This document shows, piece by piece, positions 50,653 to 61,296 of a stretch of DNA of 64,000 nucleotides. The position numbers and the translations under genes were made by a program. Position 1 is the first letter of the stretch. Each line of letters begins with the position of its first letter. Location: positions 10,912,001 through 10,976,000 of the forward strand of contig CM082592.2 in assembly GCA_040954595.2 (NCBI GenBank). The letters are read 5' to 3'. The notes below the pieces were generated by a model. The model had not been told where the DNA came from. It did not search any database and was given only the letters and a program-made list of their open reading frames with translations. Origin of the DNA: Balanoglossus misakiensis (taxonomy: Eukaryota > Hemichordata).

Positions 50653-53093
50653 CTAGAGGGCGTCCTTACAAGGTGCTATATTAATCTTGAGGACTCCCAA
50701 CCGGTGCAGCTCCAGGAGTGCCTTGAACTCGCCACTGAAATCATGAACGCGGCTCATGGCCAGCGTGTCGTAGTAGTGGTACTTCAGTTCTTGTCCATCC
50801 AGGCCTTTGGCAAATGGCCAAAATCCGTACAAGTCCACTTGATCGCAATTCGCCAGAACAGTGGTCGCCAGATAGAAGCCTGCAAAATTAACGGGACACA
50901 TGGTGTCATTGTTTTGTAAAATAGTGAACTAAGTAATGATTTAAGGTCTAAAGCTGTTTTTAAGGAATGGTTAATGAGACAAATTCAAGCTGTACTCAGT
51001 GTACACACACTAGGACTAGGAAATAATTAAAGTCATATCACCTGAACTAAGACGTTTGTCATGTCCCCGGGTCTTCCAAAATTCCTTCACCGAATTGAAA
51101 TGAGAAGGATGTATGATATACATGTTGGCATGTCCTTTCAGAACCTTTGCTCCTCTGAGGGAAACCGGAATAAGCATTGGCGTCGAATGAACCAACACTA
51201 GAATGTTTTTATATCCTTTCATTTCGGCGATAAATTTCTGTATATCCTCTCTACGATGAAGGTTATTAAAGCTCCTAAAGAAAAAAGAAAATACATTTTG
51301 AGAATAACTACAACGCATATCGATGAATAGTATTTAAATTCCCGCCAGCGTATAGTCCTCTTTCATGACCCCCATGTGACCTTTACATCCTGGCATTTTG
51401 TCGGTATGATTTCGCCATTTTGAATATAAACTCTGGTATAGTTGACCATAATAAGATTATGGAATCTGAACATTCCAAATCATCATAGAACATAAAGCCG
51501 TAGCCAAAACGAACAAAAAACATGCAAGCCCTACTTTTGGAACTGGGATTTGTTGAACGTTGTGAGCGTTGTTTTATTTCCAACGTCGTTTGAAAATCCC
51601 CCAATGGTTGGTGCATTAAATCTGTAATTGCGACAAAAGCATTCATTTTATTCTTTGAAACTAAAAAGTAACCATAATTTCGGTAGTTTCTCAGAAATTT
51701 AATTTTAACAACACTCAGCTAGTACGCGCAATATGACAAAGTTGGAGCAAAGAATAAGATTCGTCAAACATGGTTCAGTGGACATGCAAATACCTAATAA
51801 CACTCTCTGCCGAATCAATCTGCCGTCCACAGCTACTATTGAGAAGGATACCACTACTACCAACAACGCTGCATGTTTTGTATTTTCTATCAACAAAGAA
51901 CTGCGCCTGGAAAAGGTTTGAAAATAGTGGGAAACAACTTGAAGGTCAAGTAAAAACACAGAATTAATTTCAAGTGGCAAATAAAAGTGAAATTTCATAT
52001 ACCATGTTTGCTACCGAGAGAGGGGGACTGAGGGATGGAAAGGGATTGGGAGAGAGGGGGAAGGGAATCGGGAGAATTAGGCAGGGCAAGGGAGGGTGAG
52101 AGAGAATGAGAGAGAGAGGTGGAGATAGGGTGATTTACCTCGGGTAACAACCGATGTACCGAATATTCGATTTTGAATCGTCGGTCGCCTAGTGTTCCAT
52201 TCACAACCTGTGAAATGTTGGTGTTTTCCTTTGTAAGAATAAACATTCGTCTTGTGTCCACAATATCCGCAAGTTTTTGTCTGTCAAAAATGCAAATCAC
52301 ATAAAATTAAACATTTCTATCTACATCAATGTTAACAGAAACCGCACAGAAACCAGGATTGAAAGTAGTATTTCATTTTTACAACTGCCTCGGATTTATG
52401 ATCACAGCTACCTTATATTATTCCTGTTTTCCTCGCTTAGTTTCCATGGTAAAGACAACTGATGTATTATCTCTTCAGCCGATACAGTGCCATTTCCTTG
52501 AGGAGTAAGCTCCGTTCCATTTACCGCCGTTTTGTTGCTTGTGTGTTCTGTCATCGATACTGTCCCTGTGGAATTGGACGAGCTTGCAGAAATCCACGTG
52601 CCTTGAATATGTGTCCTGCAAAGAATGGCAATGAATAGCTTTGGAGATCATTTGAGTCATGTCCTTGCCGATATAGTATTTCTAATAATTCTTGTTGTCG
52701 ATGGTGCAAAACCGAAACAGTGGCCTGATTAGTCGTGAAAATAACAGTGCTGTATTAGTTTAAACATGTATAACACAGTTGGAACATACCTGTCCAAGTC
52801 ATAATTTTGATATAGTTATGTCAAATTCCAATATACCAGTATATATTACTTGTGACTGCTCAGAATCCTGTGGTATTACTTAGATGGTGCAGAAATGAGC
52901 ACCGTTTCGTTTTAGACACATAATCAATATCACATAGTTTATACTCTTTAGTCTCACGTAGGACTTACCGTACTGAAAGCGTTGCATCATGTGTGACCTT
53001 CGGGCCTCCGAAAGAGAGATCTCTGAAGTGACCCCAAGTAAGAGCAAGGTATAGGATGGACAGAGTGAGCACAAGACTGGCTAATATCTTCAT
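50653..53093 (-). CDS. ST8SIA: Alpha-2,8-sialyltransferase (ST8Sia family)
   Basis: Seven exons (52969-53093, 52412-52615, 52139-52280, 51794-51906, 51535-51621, 51042-51274, 50653-50879) total 1,131 nt, 376 residues, full length for the family. Golgi type II membrane enzyme adding sialic acid in alpha-2,8 linkage to glycans. Visible: short N-terminal tail and one span ([19 protein letters not shown]); Asn/Thr-rich stem with several sequons; [14 protein letters not shown]; sialylmotif L ([16 protein letters not shown] from C169, through DVGNKTT); sialylmotif S ending [12 protein letters not shown] with C313; YGFWPF; motif III (YHYYD); motif VS (H347...E352). The paired cysteines C183 and C313 are present. 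All key elements are intact. An in-frame ATG at 53,147 would add 18 residues. Subfamily (ST8Sia1/5-like or ST8Sia2/3/4-like) is not resolved. Confidence 0.95.
52015..52130 (+). repeat. GA/GGGA-rich low-complexity tract
   Basis: Purine-rich imperfect microsatellite in the intron of the sialyltransferase between the exons at 51,906 and 52,139. It lies just inside the donor side of the 52,139 exon. Low complexity only. Confidence 0.8.
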
Positions 53094-53561
53094 CTGGACA
53101 AACAAACATCGTTTGCTACTGTAAGGGTTTCGTGTACAGCTTGCCATTGCACCAAATACCTGTGAAATTAAATAATCTGGGATTGTTCAGCAAAGCATGA
53201 CGGTGAATCATCATCAGGCGATCGTAGTTAGTCGTTAGACTGACAGTAGGACGTACCTGCTTAAACATGATAATTTACTGTGCAAACCGTTGACCTTACA
53301 TGCTGATTGACTTCGCGCATACAATTCCCAGGTATTCGTGGAAGAGAATGTTGTCTGTGGAGTCAAATGGCAAATTGAAAGGTGACATAATTGTAGAATT
53401 TTTTTTGTTCAAGTTTTGACGACTGCTGTTCCATATGTTGTTAGAAATGATTGATCGAACCTAAAAGGTGAGGGTTAGGATACTCTTTCCTGACAGCCCG
53501 CTTATTGATTCGGGCATACTCGCGTTAGGCAGCGTTCAAAAACGCGTGTGGGCGAGAGAGA

Positions 53562-53592
<31 letters not shown>

Positions 53593-54343
53593 TTGAAAAA
53601 TGTGGCACTGTGTCAGGGGGAGCTAAAAATGTGACTGCCAGGGGGGACTTAACATTGTTAGGGTGATTTAGATATCTGAAGAAAATGGGAATATCTTTCT
53701 ATATATTCCCGCCCCCTCCCCTGAGGTGTTTGTGAAAACTGAGTTACGTAGTTACATATATATATATATATATTCAATACATAATTGGGTCAATTGCCGT
53801 GTGCATGGACCGTCTGTCTCCGTTTACTGTATCTTTAAACACTTAACTACACAAAGAACATGCGGGCAACTGTTCAATGGCAATAGGTGACTGCAGGATG
53901 AACAATTGAAAGCTTACCATATTGCCCGGGACCATATGTATGTATGTAACTGATGGGATTTAAAAGCTCTATCTTATTATGTAGTTCCACATGTTTATTT
54001 TCAACAGCCGCCAGGTCAGACACTAAGAACTTTCCCATTTATCTTTTCGAATTCAATTCTGGTATATGCCATATTTGCACACATTGGCAGAAATACATGG
54101 TGACAGGCGGTCGTTCATAGGGAAGCCACAATTATTGTGAAAAGGACGAAGGTTTAAAGTTTGGCATTTAATTTGGTGGTTTTGGTACATTTCTCAAATC
54201 ATGCCTGAAAAAGACTTGGAATCAACCAATGAGTATTAACAGTGCATAAATCTTTTCTGACGTTAAACAGGTGATTTCGACTAATAGCGTCCACTGAAAG
54301 TGCTGGAAACAATTCTGACGCCTTGTTTGATGGATAAACGCGT
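53094..54343. other. Intergenic region upstream of the sialyltransferase
   Basis: Contains the presumed sialyltransferase promoter, a 216-bp MITE relic (53,528-53,743), a T-run/G-run junction at 53,563-53,590 and a TA dinucleotide tract at about 53,756-53,773. A TTTATT (AATAAA on the minus strand) at 53,994-53,999 could end the METTL27-like gene that follows. No coding sequence was seen. Confidence 0.65.
53528..53743. mobile_element. Diverged MITE with TTA target duplication
   Basis: The left end GGCAGCGTTCAAAAACGC and the right end (read inward) CTCAGTTTTCACAAACACCT resemble the terminal inverted repeats of the 791-bp element at 57,293. Both ends are flanked by TTA (53,525-53,527 and 53,744-53,746). 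The interior has the same alternation of G-runs and short AT blocks. It has no coding capacity and is a shorter, older member of the same family. Confidence 0.65.
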
Positions 54344-55803
54344 TCAGAGTACTTGCAGCGTATAGATACAAGCACGGCAACAATGGTCGCTGTGGACGTT
54401 GTAGAGGTAGTTTTCCTTGAAGCATGTGTTTATCAGTTCCATTTTCTTAGATTCGGTTAACTTCCTGAAGGTTTCGCCTTCGACTAGATTCAAGTACTTC
54501 TCAGAAGCAACCAGTATGATGAAGCCTCCTGTTAACACAAATGATTCATATTGTTATGTGTTTGCAGCGACAACATAGTTGGGGCAGCATGGTGTCGAAA
54601 TTCTAAACATTTAAACCAAGGAAAATAGGCGGGATATGTTTTATTATCCTAGCAAAAATTTCTCAGGCACTCTTGCCACTATGGGGCAAAACCAATTTTT
54701 TCTACGCGTACATTTGTGCTGACTATTGATAAATGTAAGCATTCCCACCTGGCTTCACAATTCTAGTCCATTCCTGCAGAACATCATCGTGTAAATGTCC
54801 GTCACCAACAAAACTGCCAACTGTAGTAATGGCATCGTAGGAGTCTGGGGAGGGAGGGGGTAGAGAGAGATACACAGAGATAGAACGGAGAGAGAGAAAA
54901 GAGAAAAAGAGGGCGTGAGAGAGAGAGGGGGAGGGAGAGAGAGGGAAAGAGAGAAAGGAGAGAAGTATTGCCATCCACGACGTCAGTAACACATGGCCAT
55001 AAGCTGTATGGACAGGCAAGATCAGTTTTTATTAATTGAATTGGCGAATGACTAGTAATGATGCTTTATCACAGAAATATGAATCATGAGTGTCGATAAT
55101 TGAAAAAGTTAAACAATACCTCTCTCGATTCCTTCTATCGGGTCTGCCCCCAAAACAGCAGTGATAAGATTTTTATAAATGCCCTTCTCTCCAGCAACTT
55201 GGAGAAGACCCTCTGACATATCCACACCATCGAGGTTATCGTAGCCTGCATCTCTGAGCTATAGGTGGATAAAAAGGGTTATTGTCTTTAGTCCGTATCC
55301 GAATGATGTCTAACACAGTAGCACACTGATTGACAGGTGACTGACATCTATTATACAGTCAAAGTTATATCGAAATGACAGCCAGTAGCGGAAATGGGAG
55401 AGGGGACCAGACATACCTCCTCGCCAACTAATCCAGTACCACAGGCACAATCAAGGATTCGCGCGTGTTTATTCTCCATAACTTTAGAAAGTCCTTCCGC
55501 GGCGAATTTTGGTGCATTGTACGTATCTCGCGACAGCTGTATTTTATATAAAGAAACACAGAACACGCATATGTGATTAGTAAAATTAAACAAGCGACCT
55601 AGCACCCGATGGTGGTGGTGGTGGTGGGGGGGGGGGTGGTGGTTGTGGTGGTGGTAAAGGTCATCATTTGAAAATTCATTTTCACAGATTACCGTATCAT
55701 ATCTGCCGGCGATTTTATTGTACAATTCTTTGACTTGCTGCGTTGTAACTTTGGGAGCATATAGTTGCTCTAGTATCTCAAGAGTCTCTTCATACATTAA
55801 CAT
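54344..55803 (-). CDS. METTL27: METTL27 (WBSCR27)-like methyltransferase, copy 1
   Basis: Five coding exons (55693-55803, 55417-55536, 55120-55258, 54749-54844, 54344-54528) total 651 nt, 216 residues. Class I SAM-dependent methyltransferase fold of the METTL27 family; substrate unknown. Visible: N-terminal helix (QQVKELYNKIAGRYDT), motif I (ARILDCACGTGLVGEE), the acidic-loop strand (YDNLDGVDMSEGLL), motif around DSYDAITTVGSF, IVKPGG before the late strand, and FIILV near the end. The ATG lies directly after a TTTACAG acceptor, and a matching noncoding first exon ends at 56,414 with a GTAAGT donor. Copy 2 (56,785-58,787) has the same exon phases and lengths for exons 2-5. This copy has TVGSFVGDGH where copy 2 has CSGSFGGEGQ. 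Confidence 0.92.
54847..54962 (+). repeat. GA-rich microsatellite in METTL27-like copy 1 intron
   Basis: A GAGAGA/GGGAG tract immediately beside the exon at 54,749-54,844. On the coding strand it supplies a pyrimidine-rich run before the acceptor. The same intron position in copy 2 has only a short GAGA stretch, so the array expanded or contracted after the gene duplication. Confidence 0.85.
55610..55660 (+). repeat. GGT-rich trinucleotide tract
   Basis: A GGTGGTGGT/GGGG tract in the first coding intron of METTL27-like copy 1. It is absent from the equivalent intron of copy 2. Low complexity only. Confidence 0.85.
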
Positions 55804-56784
55804 CTGTAAATAGAGATTGAGTGGCATGTCAAAAGTTGTTGCTTAAAATACAAGCGCAGCATCCGGCAGACAACTTTGGTCACTGAATAGACACTTGATA
55901 AAAAAACTAAATGTTATTCTTTTAAAGGCTGCTTCCCTGACTATCACTGATAATTTTTAGAAGTACAAGTTGAATACGTCCACAGAATGTCTGCAGTTTT
56001 GCCAACATTACCACTGACAGTCTATGCCTTTCAAAAATGCACATTGATCGACCTATATCAGTGACGTGCATAGGGGTTCCGGGTCATCTTGAAGCTTGTT
56101 TTCTTCTTATCTTGCACAAGCGAACCTACAGTAGGCTATGCTAGTAAATATTCTGTATGTAATAGAAGTAATTCACTGTATATCATGCTATCACGTTTTA
56201 GAGAGTCTTTAAGTTCAGAGAATCTGGCGATCGTGGTAGTTGGTAGAATTGCTACCAGTGGTTTGACCTTTGAATCAAGCGCTGCAGGTCAGCTTTGAAT
56301 CCAGGGCTGATCATCTGTAGACCAGCCGTTTGCTTTCTGTTGATGTTTGACCTTGAAATCCAATGACAAACAGCCATCTGTTTGACCATGTTGGGTTTGA
56401 CCTTTAAACTTACCACAGCACATATCCGTTGGCACAAATTGGGCCCTAGTCTGCTGCGCTTATAGCATGCAACGCCTCCCTTGCATTATGCAAATCATGG
56501 ACTTTTAGGGGCGGACCAGTCCATATCTGGGAGAGGTTTTTTGAAAAACAACAGTCTTGCCAGTAATCACTTTACTTTTTAGAGCTGACTTTAATAATAG
56601 TTAAGAAGGTGTGCATGATGAGACATGCATTTAAGGTTTACTTGGTTGTTGTTTTTTGTGAGTGCCGGTATGTATAACATAGCACTAGACTTTTTCTGCG
56701 TCGTGTTAAATGGTTAATTTCAAATATTAGCGTCGTAACTGAAAGTGTCGAAGCCGGAAATAATAATTGTATGGACCAATGCGT
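55804..56784 (-). other. 5' region of METTL27-like copy 1 and spacer to copy 2
   Basis: Contains a probable noncoding first exon of copy 1, ending at 56,414 (TTGGCACAAATT region) with a GTAAGT donor on the minus strand. Both this exon and its surroundings recur upstream of copy 2 at about 59,000-59,190, so the duplicated block included the promoter side. The rest is spacer without genes. Confidence 0.6.
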
Positions 56785-58787
56785 TCAGAGTACTTGAAAC
56801 GTATAGATACAAGCACGGCCACAATAGTCTCTGTCAAGGTTATAGACATAGTCTTCCTTGAAGCATGTGTTTATCAGTTCCATTTTCTTAGATTCAATTA
56901 ACTTCTTGAAGGTTTCGCCTTCCACTAGATTCATGTACTTCTCAAAAACAACCAGTATGATGTAACCTCCTGTAAACACAAAGGATTCATATCATGTGTT
57001 AGCCACAAGAACACAGTTGGAGCAGTAGGGAAATAGGCGTTTTTTCTGACTTATCTACATATTTCAGGCACTCAACGAGTACAACCAAGACAATATGTAC
57101 AATATGTACTGATTTTCATTAAAGTAAGCATTCACACCTGGCTTCACAATTCTAGTCCATTCCTGCAGAACATCATCGTGTAATTGTCCTTCGCCACCAA
57201 AACTTCCAGAGCAAGTAATGGCATCGTAGGAGTCTTAGAGAGAGAGCAAAAAAACTATTGTCATCCACGATGTCAGTAACACATGGCCATAAGGCTGCAT
57301 TCACAAACACCTCTGGAGGGGGGGGCAGGAGAATTGAGGGGGGGGATTTGAAAAAATTGAGGGTATGTAAGGGGGGGGATTTGAAATAATTTAGGGACTG
57401 AAAGGGGGGGACTTGAAAACTTTGACGACTAAATATTTATTTTGAGTCCACAAAAATGCAGTTTCGCGCCCTTTATTTTACAAATTTTCTAATGTGGGAG
57501 GGGGACACCCCCTTCCACACCCACCCCCTCCATTCATCAACACCTTTCAATCATTGACTGCTTTATCTAGTGTCCCAGGTCAGGGGACTTGCCCCCACCC
57601 CATGATAACTCTGAGCGTCGACGGTTAAATTTGTCCTCCCCAACATACCGGTAGTTGAGTTAATTTGCTTTTGCTGGGTTCATTAAAATGCAGCTTTGAG
57701 CTCTGTATTTTATAAAATTTTCTTACGTGGGAGGGGGACACCCCCTCCCAAACCCACCCCCTTCAATTCTCGGTTTACAATGTCTCCCAACACAGAATAC
57801 AAATACTTAAAAAATAAAAACAATGTTCAGTTTTAATACCCACTGATGAGGGGAAACATCAGTTTCAAATTCTTTTCATGGGAACGCTGTTTATCTTTTT
57901 TACAAGATAGATGTGTTTTGCTCTGTGAAAGAAAATGGGGGGGGGATTTCAAAATTTTGGCAGTACGGAAGGGGGGGATTTGAAAATATTTCGGGTTGTG
58001 TGGGGGGGCATGTGAAAATTAGCGGTAAAAAAAATTGAATTCTCCCGCCCCCCCCCCCTCCAGAGGTGTTTGTGAATGCAGCCTAAGCTGTATAGACAGG
58101 CAAGAATCAGGTCCGATTAGTACAAACTGGTAAGGATGCTTTATCACAGAAGTATGAATCATGAATGTCGATAATTTAAGGAATTGAAATACCTCTCTCG
58201 ATTCCTTCTATCGGGTCTGCCCCCAAAACAGCAGTGATAAGATTTTTATAAATGCCCTTCTCTCCAGCAACTTGGAGAAGACCCTCTGACATATCCACAC
58301 CATCGAGATTATCGTAGCCTGCATCTCTGAGCTGAAGGTGAATAAAAAGCGTTATTGTCTTTTGTCCATATCCGAATGATGTCTACCACACTACTAGGTG
58401 CTAGTATAGACTTACCTCTTTACCAATTAATCCAGTACCACATGCACAGTCAAGGATTCGCGCGTGTTTATTGTGCACCACTTTAGAAAGTGCTTCCGTG
58501 GTAAATTTTGGCCCATTGTACGTATCCCGCACAAGCTGCAAGAAGCACAAGACAAAATGTTCATGTATATGTGATGTGGTAGAAAAATAAAACAAGGGCC
58601 TTAGCAGCCGATACAGTTCTAAAGTGATACTTTGCACTATAAACAAGATAACTGCTTCAGAATTTAAGGTCATTCTGATTACCGTATCATATCTGTCAGC
58701 GATTTTATTGTACAATTCTTTGACTTGCTGCGTAGTAACTTCGGGAGCAGACAGTTGCCCTAGTAACTCAAGAGTCTCTTGATCCAT
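56785..58787 (-). CDS. METTL27: METTL27 (WBSCR27)-like methyltransferase, copy 2
   Basis: Five coding exons (58683-58787, 58416-58535, 58193-58331, 57138-57233, 56785-56969) total 645 nt, 214 residues. SAM-dependent methyltransferase with motif I at residues 61-75 (RILDCACGTGLIGKE; D64, G68, G70), the GVDMSEGLL strand, DSYDAITCSGSF, and IVKPGG completed across the last junction. Exon lengths 120, 139, 96 and 185 are identical to those in copy 1, showing a tandem gene duplication. The intron between the third and fourth coding exons is inflated by a 791-bp MITE. The first coding exon follows a CTGACAG acceptor and some untranslated sequence. The frame is intact, so both copies are probably functional; the methyl acceptor is unknown. 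Confidence 0.92.
57293..58083. mobile_element. 791-bp MITE (PIF/Harbinger-like) with TAA target duplication
   Basis: Terminal inverted repeats of about 40 bp begin GGCTGCATTCACAAACACCT on both ends and run into G-runs. The element is flanked by TAA (57,290-57,292 and 58,084-58,086). The equivalent intron of METTL27-like copy 1 (around 55,000) has the uninterrupted site GGCCATAAGCTG, proving insertion after the duplication and fixing the 3-bp duplication. The interior has G-run/GATTTGAAAA motifs and an internal direct repeat (around 57,455-57,540 and 57,690-57,775). There is no transposase frame, so it is non-autonomous. TWA target duplications fit PIF/Harbinger; superfamily is inferred. Confidence 0.9.
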
Positions 58788-58854
58788 ATTCACCCACGGT
58801 CACTCCACACACCGTGATTCACCTGTCAGTATAAAAAGATCGAATGGCATGTCA

Positions 58855-58926
58855 AACCATGGACGTCCATGGTTAAATTAATTGCCACCAGTGGTTTGAG
58901 TTTGACCACGGTCAGGTGACCGTGGT
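58855..58926. repeat. Perfect palindrome and adjacent inverted repeat upstream of METTL27-like copy 2
   Basis: A 20-bp perfect palindrome, AACCATGGACGTCCATGGTT (58,855-58,874), is followed by ACCACGGTCA-GG-TGACCGTGGT (58,905-58,926). Both lie in the 5' untranslated intron side of copy 2. The second contains GGTCA half-sites in inverted orientation, like nuclear-receptor half-sites but with 2-base spacing. Copy 1 lacks the second structure at the equivalent place. Function unknown. Confidence 0.6.
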
Positions 58927-59809
58927 TTGACCTTCAAATCAAATCAAGCGCTGGTGGTCAGCTGCTAACGTTTGAGCTTTGAATCGAGGGCTGATCACCT
59001 GTAGACCAGCCATCTGCTATCTGTTGGTGTTTGACCTTGGAATCCAATGACAAACAGCCATCTGTTTTGACCTTGTATGGTTTGGCTATGAACTTACCAC
59101 AGCACAAATCCGTTGGCACAAATTGTGTCCCAGTCTCAGGCTGCAAAACATGCAAAAGAGTCCATTGAAATGCAAATCACATGCTTTTAGGGCTGGACCA
59201 GAAAATATCTGGCAGAGGGGCTGGAGGATTGTTGACAAAACACTGTTGCCAGTTAGCTGTGAAAAAGATGTCTTGGCACTAGAATAAAGTGTTGCGGCCC
59301 GTTTCACCAGTCAACTGCACCTGTCGCATGCATGTTACGTCACAGTCCGGTTACATCTTCACTCATTTTTGTTGATACTGACTCAGAAGTGCCTTTAAAT
59401 AGCTGTTGGTGGGTATACCCATATAGACACGAGTCTACTGTCTATGTTATACCATAGACCCTGGAGACATATATACCTGAGACTGAGAGTCAGACCATTC
59501 ATGGTCAGTTAGCAATCATTACGTAAGCAGAATGTTTTGTGTGTATTGATGTTTGTCGAGGCACAGTCCTGCCAACCACAGTCCAAACCAGGGACTGTGA
59601 TTTAGGTTTTATTGGTCTTGAGATATCGCTAAATGGTACACGCTCGTGATCTGATGTTGACATTAGTCAGTAAACACACGTTTCACTTCTTCAAATATGA
59701 TTTCTTTTATTGACCAATTCGTAAAAAGGGCGTGTTGCCGGTCTGTGGTCTTCTGAAAAAGGCCTATTTGTTGCGCAAAATTCTTCCAGTCTGTCTCATT
59801 TAACGCACC
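58927..59809. promoter_or_regulatory. Divergent promoter region of METTL27-like copy 2 and the rolling-stone-like gene
   Basis: On the minus strand a probable noncoding first exon of METTL27-like copy 2 ends at 59,098 with a GTAAGT donor. On the plus strand the rolling-stone-like gene starts at 59,810. Between them a CRE-like TTACGTCA lies at about 59,334-59,341. No TATA box was assigned. Confidence 0.4.
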
Positions 59810-61296
59810 ATGGGTTGCTGTAATATACAAAAATCTGACTTTGGACTCCGTTACCATGACAATTCCGTCTTTGCAAATTCTCAGGTAAGCATGATAGTAT
59901 TAACTTTACATTGGCAACAGACTGTCTCAATTATTGGCTATCTAGTATCTATCCCCGCCATTGAAAGACACCTGCATTCCATGATACAAACTAACTGCCC
60001 ACATAAAGGTTACGGTAGGCTATACTGTAAGCATTTCTATGACCAGTGGTGATAATTATTATGGACATATTTCTCTGAATGTGGGCCATGATATGCAACA
60101 ATTTCCTCCAAAGTTCACTGAAGCTGTTGCATAATAGTTTTCAAACACTGTACTGTGTTGACAATCCTCCTAATCCAGTGAGAGTAAATTTGACGTAGCA
60201 TAAGTTGCACCAAGATTCTTTCGGCAGCTTTAAGAGCATGACGATTGCATAGCAACGCATTGTCGCCGCCATCTTTACTGATTCGACAAGAATCATGCAT
60301 TGCGCACCCGTTTCTTTTCTCTTCCAGTGGAAATTCATACCGCCATTGCTGTTTCTATTATACCGTGTACTGTTGGCATTATACTTCGTTGGATGGTGCT
60401 GTTATACCATGACAGCCTCCATCCTTAGCAGTGGTGGGCAATATTTCCTTTATTTGACCAACTGGGGGTTCATCACTGTGACCCTTTACCTCTTAACAGC
60501 CTCGTTCTCAACGTGCTATTTTCACATCCGCACGAGGTTTAACTCTGACCTAGGTAAGTACTGAGCAAGCGCACATTAATTTTCTAGGCGCAAGAATAAA
60601 ATTACTCAAACTGGTCGAATAAATTCCGATGTGATGTCGGTAACGTTACTAGTTATTTCGTATATATACAGTATTCACATACGAGTAATAATTTTGTCAT
60701 TTTCAGAACGCTTATCGGAATATGATCAACATTCTACTCCTTGGTACTTCAGGTTGTCATGGTTACTCTATAACCTTGCCGTCGTGGTTGCACCAGTCAT
60801 AACACTGGTATACTGGGTGGCTCTATATGAAGGCCACGGATTGCAACTGGTTGATTTCCACATACACGCTGTAAACTTCATCGCCATGGCCCTGGAGGCC
60901 ATTATAGCCGCCATGCCAGTTCGTTATGTTCACGTGATCTATCCCGTGATCCTTGGCGTCTGTTACACCGTTCACAGTCTGATTTACTGGGGGATCACCG
61001 GCAATGCCATCTATTCCATCTTAGATTACACAGAAGACCCCGCTCTGGCCGCTGGCACCTCATTTGGATGTCTTGCTCTCATCATCTTCTTTCAATTACT
61101 ACTTTGGGGAGTGTTCCATGCAAAGCAAAAGCTAAGCCCATTCTCTTTAGCATCGACCAATAAGATTCACGAAGCCGTTGTTTCCAAGGACACGCCCCAA
61201 TGTGATGGAGTCGATAATGTTACTTTCACATTGGAAAAGTCTACGCAAGTGGATTTAGAAGACGAACACGATGCTAACTATAATCAAATCATATAG
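59810..61296 (+). CDS. rost: Rolling-stone-like multi-pass membrane protein
   Basis: Three exons (59810-59884, 60328-60553, 60707-61296), in phase, give 296 residues, near the length of Drosophila rolling stone. The fly protein is a membrane protein required for myoblast fusion; roles elsewhere are less clear. Visible: cytosolic N-terminus MGCCNIQKSDFGLRYHD; spans around residues 30-50 (PPLLFLLYRVLLALYFVGWC), 65-85 (YFLYLTNWGFITVTLYLLTA), then LLYNLAVVVAPVITLVYWVA, FHIHAVNFIAMALEAIIAAM, VIYPVILGVCYTVHSLIYWG and SFGCLALIIFFQLLLWGVFH. The YLTNW and HAVN...E motifs fit the family. The C-terminal tail is acidic. The start lies in a CACCATGG context; Cys3/Cys4 after Gly2 could be acylated. AATAAA is at 61,458-61,463. 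Confidence 0.9.

Noticed and set aside
50653-53093. Possible pseudogene status of the sialyltransferase, because motif L is not visible in any single long frame
   Set aside because: Motif L is split across two short exons (51,794-51,906 and 51,535-51,621) that join in phase, so the gene is intact.
59663-60338. Minus-strand frames upstream of the rolling-stone-like gene's second exon
   Set aside because: They have no domain, and the plus strand here has coherent splice sites and family homology.
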